From NCBI GenBank assembly GCA_036489975.1, contig DASXES010000110.1, positions 1 through 64,000 on the forward strand: 64,000 bases of DNA, read 5' to 3'. Source of the stretch: Roseiarcus sp036489975. Lineage in GTDB: Bacteria > Pseudomonadota > Alphaproteobacteria > Rhizobiales > Beijerinckiaceae. Positions 61,678 through 64,000 of this stretch are shown here, piece after piece. How positions within the stretch are numbered: position 1 is the first letter of the stretch; the number at the start of each line of letters is the position of its first letter. Under the pieces are notes generated by a model, which saw only the letters and a program-made list of their open reading frames with translations, did no database searches and had not been told where the DNA came from. A program made the translations under genes and the position numbers.

Positions 61678-62370
61678 ATGTCCGCAATCAAGCTCCATGT
61701 CATCAAGCCGAGCGTCAACAACATGACCGCGCGCGTATTCGTTCGCGCGGCCAAGCTCGATTTCACCGAGGACGATGTCTACGGCAAGACCCGAACGCCG
61801 GAATATTCCGCGAGGAACCCCTCGCATCTGACGCCGATGATGGAGGCGCCGGGCCTGCCGAAGGGCGTGATGTGGGAGAGCTGCGCGATCATGCAGTATC
61901 TCTGCAACAAGCATCATCTCGACAAGTTCTATCCGACCGAGCCGGAAAAGCGGGCGATGGTGGACAGCGCGATGTTCTATATCGTCGGCACGCTCTATCC
62001 CTATATCGTGCGCGCGACCTACGGAGCCTTAGGTTTCCCGCAATATCCGGGCGAGGTCGGCGCGAGCGACGCCTCAGCCGCCGAAAAGGAGAAGGCGCAG
62101 AAGGCGGCGGTGGGAGCGGTCGGCGAGACGCTCGCCGCGCTGCATAAGTTCTTTCTCGAGGGCAAGACCTTCATCGGCGGCGATCGCCCATCAATCGCCG
62201 ACATTCGCCTCGCGGCGAGCCTCGAATTCCTCAAGGTCATCGACTACCCCTATCCCGAATGGGCGAAGAGCTACATGGGCGCGATCGCCAAGGCTTTGGG
62301 CGAGGCCTATGCGGAGCCGGCGAAGGACGTCGAGGGCTACATCGCCTATGTGAAGGGGAAGAAGGGGTAG
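61678..62370 (+). CDS. Glutathione S-transferase family protein
   Basis: A 230-residue two-domain GST. The N-terminal thioredoxin fold (KLHVIKPSVNNMTARVFVRA, then LTPMMEAPGLP and the ESCAIMQYLC glutathione-binding turn) is followed by a helical domain (GKTFIGGDRPSIADIRLAAS). Catalytic Ser/Cys/Tyr assignment is not clear. It is 11 bp after the VOC gene and ends the operon. It may handle an electrophilic intermediate such as an epoxide, ether or isomer. Confidence 0.87.
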   Translation: MSAIKLHVIKPSVNNMTARVFVRAAKLDFTEDDVYGKTRTPEYSARNPSHLTPMMEAPGLPKGVMWESCAIMQYLCNKHHLDKFYPTEPEKRAMVDSAMFYIVGTLYPYIVRATYGALGFPQYPGEVGASDASAAEKEKAQKAAVGAVGETLAALHKFFLEGKTFIGGDRPSIADIRLAASLEFLKVIDYPYPEWAKSYMGAIAKALGEAYAEPAKDVEGYIAYVKGKKG

Positions 62371-62457
62371 GTGGGCGGCGCGACGGGAGCCAGTTATTTG
62401 CGCCGCGCCATTTCTTCTAGCCAGACCCGCGCATATTTTACGAATCGTGATACAGCA

Positions 62458-63557
62458 TTATTGATTTGGGATAATTAGTTGTGGAGCGGGCGCGGGTGGT
62501 GCCTCTAGCGGGGCGACGCCATGCCCGCCGCCACCGCCACCGCCACCGCCGGTGGATGCACCCCCACCGCCACCTCCGCCGCCGCTGGTGTCGCTTTGGG
62601 TCGCAGCAGCCAGGACGAAAAGTGCAAATTTCGCCACCTTCTCCTGCTGCGCATGATCGACGAAAAGCTCGTAGTGGCCGTAATTCCCCAAGGGCACATC
62701 GCCAGGCCAATAAAAATCAGTTCGCGAGGCGCCTGGGAGAGCGCGCCAATGGAGCCAATTACCGGTGAGATTGCGGTTTACGTACCTCGTCCCCTTCTTA
62801 CCTTTGCAGATCACGCAAGCCGGTCCTTGTTCATAATATGGATCCGGCTTCATATCTGTATAGGTTTCGGTTCCTGCTGTCATCGCAGGGCCGCCAGTGG
62901 CGGTAATAGTTGTTACGCAATGCTCTTTGCCTTGGGGAACGTCGATTGATACTGGTTTGTTTGGATACCAGCTTTAGTTGTAGTGCCAGTCACTACTCCA
63001 CCGCTCTTGCCTTGATTGTACAAGCATAAATTACGTGACAGGTTTATTGTTCTGTATATCTTTGGGTAATCACCAATAAATTTTCCTTCGGCGTCCGGGG
63101 CGTGGCTGGTTACAAATCGATACAACGCCATGAGTCGTCGAGCACGAAAAGCATCGGTCACCGCTGCATAAGACCAATTCTGTATGCGATTCGCGCTGCC
63201 TGTAATCCCAATTGAACTGCCTGCCGCCGTCGCCACTCTGGTATTCTGTGAACTGGTTCCCGGGCTCATCCCCCCTACCGTTCTAATGACTTGTCCGGTC
63301 GTTGCGACCATTGACGTTAAAGGATAGCTGAAACTCCCCCCTAGCGTGTCAGATGTCGTCGCTGTTCCCGAACTAACGACTGCTTGTGCCGGGTATGCGC
63401 GGTCGCTGTCGATAAAATTGGACAAATTGTAAAAGACTTGCTGTGTCAGAAGATCATCGGTTGTTGAAGCCAAATCAACCGTATTGCTATTCAATTCAGC
63501 GCTTGCGCACCCAGCCAATTGCAACGCTAGCGCAAAAATACTAACGCCTTTTAGCAT
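62458..63557 (-). pseudogene. Glycine-rich lipoprotein gene with an apparent frameshift
   Basis: Two frames on one strand look like halves of one protein. The first (63557 to 62913) starts after AGGCGGAGGCATACG, has a lipoprotein signal (ALQLAGC, Cys17) and is rich in Thr, Ser and Asn. Before its stop the other frame opens after a TAA at 62976-62974 and reads SWYPNKPVSIDVPQGKEHC, then VTTITATGG, into the second frame (62883 to 62458), which has CVICKGKK and a long Gly run (positions ~95-117 of that part). Together they give ~360 residues. A shift is needed between 62916 and 62976. No family is recognised. The DNA is AT-richer than the rest. Confidence 0.6.
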
Positions 63558-64000
63558 CGTATGCCTCCGCCTGCGCTTTTGCTTTCAGCAATACCTCTTC
63601 AATAACGAAGACTTGCTCCGCATTCACGTGAGCATCGCTTCGCCTCGCAGAATCTGAGAATCAGACGCCTTTTTTCATCGAAGAGCTACGATCGCTTCGA
63701 CGGCGTCCAATGTTTTGACGTGTTATGAACAAGAAAAGCCGATCTTCGGCGAATACAACCGATGGGTTGTAATTTCCTCTTGTTATAGTTGGAGGGTTGT
63801 GTGCCCCGTGTATGGCAATGCGGGACGGTTGTTTGCCGGGGACCTTCTCCGTCACCTCTTGAGTCTGCCCACCACGGCGTCGATCACCTCAACATTGGTT
63901 TTCGCGTTGCAGGCGCGGCTCCCATTGCAATGGCCGAGTTCTCGATAGAGCGCCTGGCTTCGCCGGCTGGCCGCAAGCCGCGCTGGCGCGTCCCGATTTC
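63558..64000. other. Right end of the window
   Basis: 443 bp of AT-richer DNA, with no firm gene. Short frames on both strands lack RBS and similarity. A frame from ATG 63930 (MAEFSIERLASPAGRKPRW...) runs off the end; it could be the start of a gene but has a poor RBS. The stretch also holds the likely promoter of the lipoprotein gene on the minus strand, not pinpointed. Confidence 0.4.

Noticed and set aside
63930..64000. Possible gene start running off the right end
   Set aside because: Only 23 codons are visible, with a poor RBS; not enough to call.

Overview
The window is GC-rich DNA with tightly packed genes. It looks like a chromosomal piece of an alphaproteobacterium, most likely of the Hyphomicrobiales (Rhizobiales). 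The evidence is the str/S10/spc ribosomal gene order running straight into secY-adk, the DUF6163-ldtR-ldtP cell-wall block, a TrmL gene beside a cytochrome bc1 operon, a y4hA-type Ca2+/H+ antiporter, and several CUT2 sugar ABC transporters and FCD-type GntR regulators. I cannot fix the family from sequence alone. No methane, photosynthesis or nitrogen-fixation genes are present to narrow it.

Layout. 1-14520: 3' part of fusA, then tuf and an unbroken ribosomal block from rpsJ to rplO, followed by secY and adk. 14517-18301: a hydroxyisobutyryl-CoA hydrolase-like gene and DUF6163 gene coupled to adk by overlaps, then regulator ldtR and L,D-transpeptidase ldtP. 18302-19376: non-coding, with repeat copy A and a tRNA-Phe gene. 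19377-21650: a beta-barrel protein and an OpgG/MdoG glucan protein. 22296-26157: a VOC gene, an NMT1/SsuA-like ABC transporter and a GntR regulator. 26370-30540: FGGY kinase and sugar-binding protein (minus strand), and an alpha/beta hydrolase. 30971-33948: an AT-richer orphan gene, rpsA and an AhpD-like protein. 34225-38983: a complete CUT2 sugar ABC transporter. 39088-43311: a membrane-anchored TAXI protein, then a LysR regulator divergent from nitroreductase-wrbA-doxX. 43481-44882: a small gene and inverted repeat copy B. 44883-53348: acs, a Ca2+/H+ antiporter, a LuxR-type response regulator, trmL, petBC, mtnP and a YqhA-like protein. 53503-57631: a coiled-coil protein, a Tat amidohydrolase, a lipoprotein hydrolase, an exported acylphosphatase-like protein and a small cysteine-containing protein. 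57886-62370: a GntR regulator divergent from a citryl-CoA-lyase-like / CoA-ligase / VOC / GST operon. 62458-64000: an AT-richer lipoprotein gene that appears frameshifted, then no convincing gene.

Three neighbourhoods that are usually conserved are interrupted: adk is not followed by rpsM-rpsK-rpoA-rplQ, rpsA is not preceded by cmk, and petB is not preceded by petA. This suggests a rearranged genome, or possibly an assembly effect.

The best candidates for undescribed biology are two. The first is a ~535-bp element in two inverted copies (18444-18974 and 43933-44472). Both copies keep a consensus-like promoter, a 10-codon reading frame with a ribosome-binding site, and a hairpin. The second is the 58.9-62.4 kb operon, which pairs a CoA ligase with a short citrate-synthase-fold lyase under an FCD regulator whose probable operator is visible.
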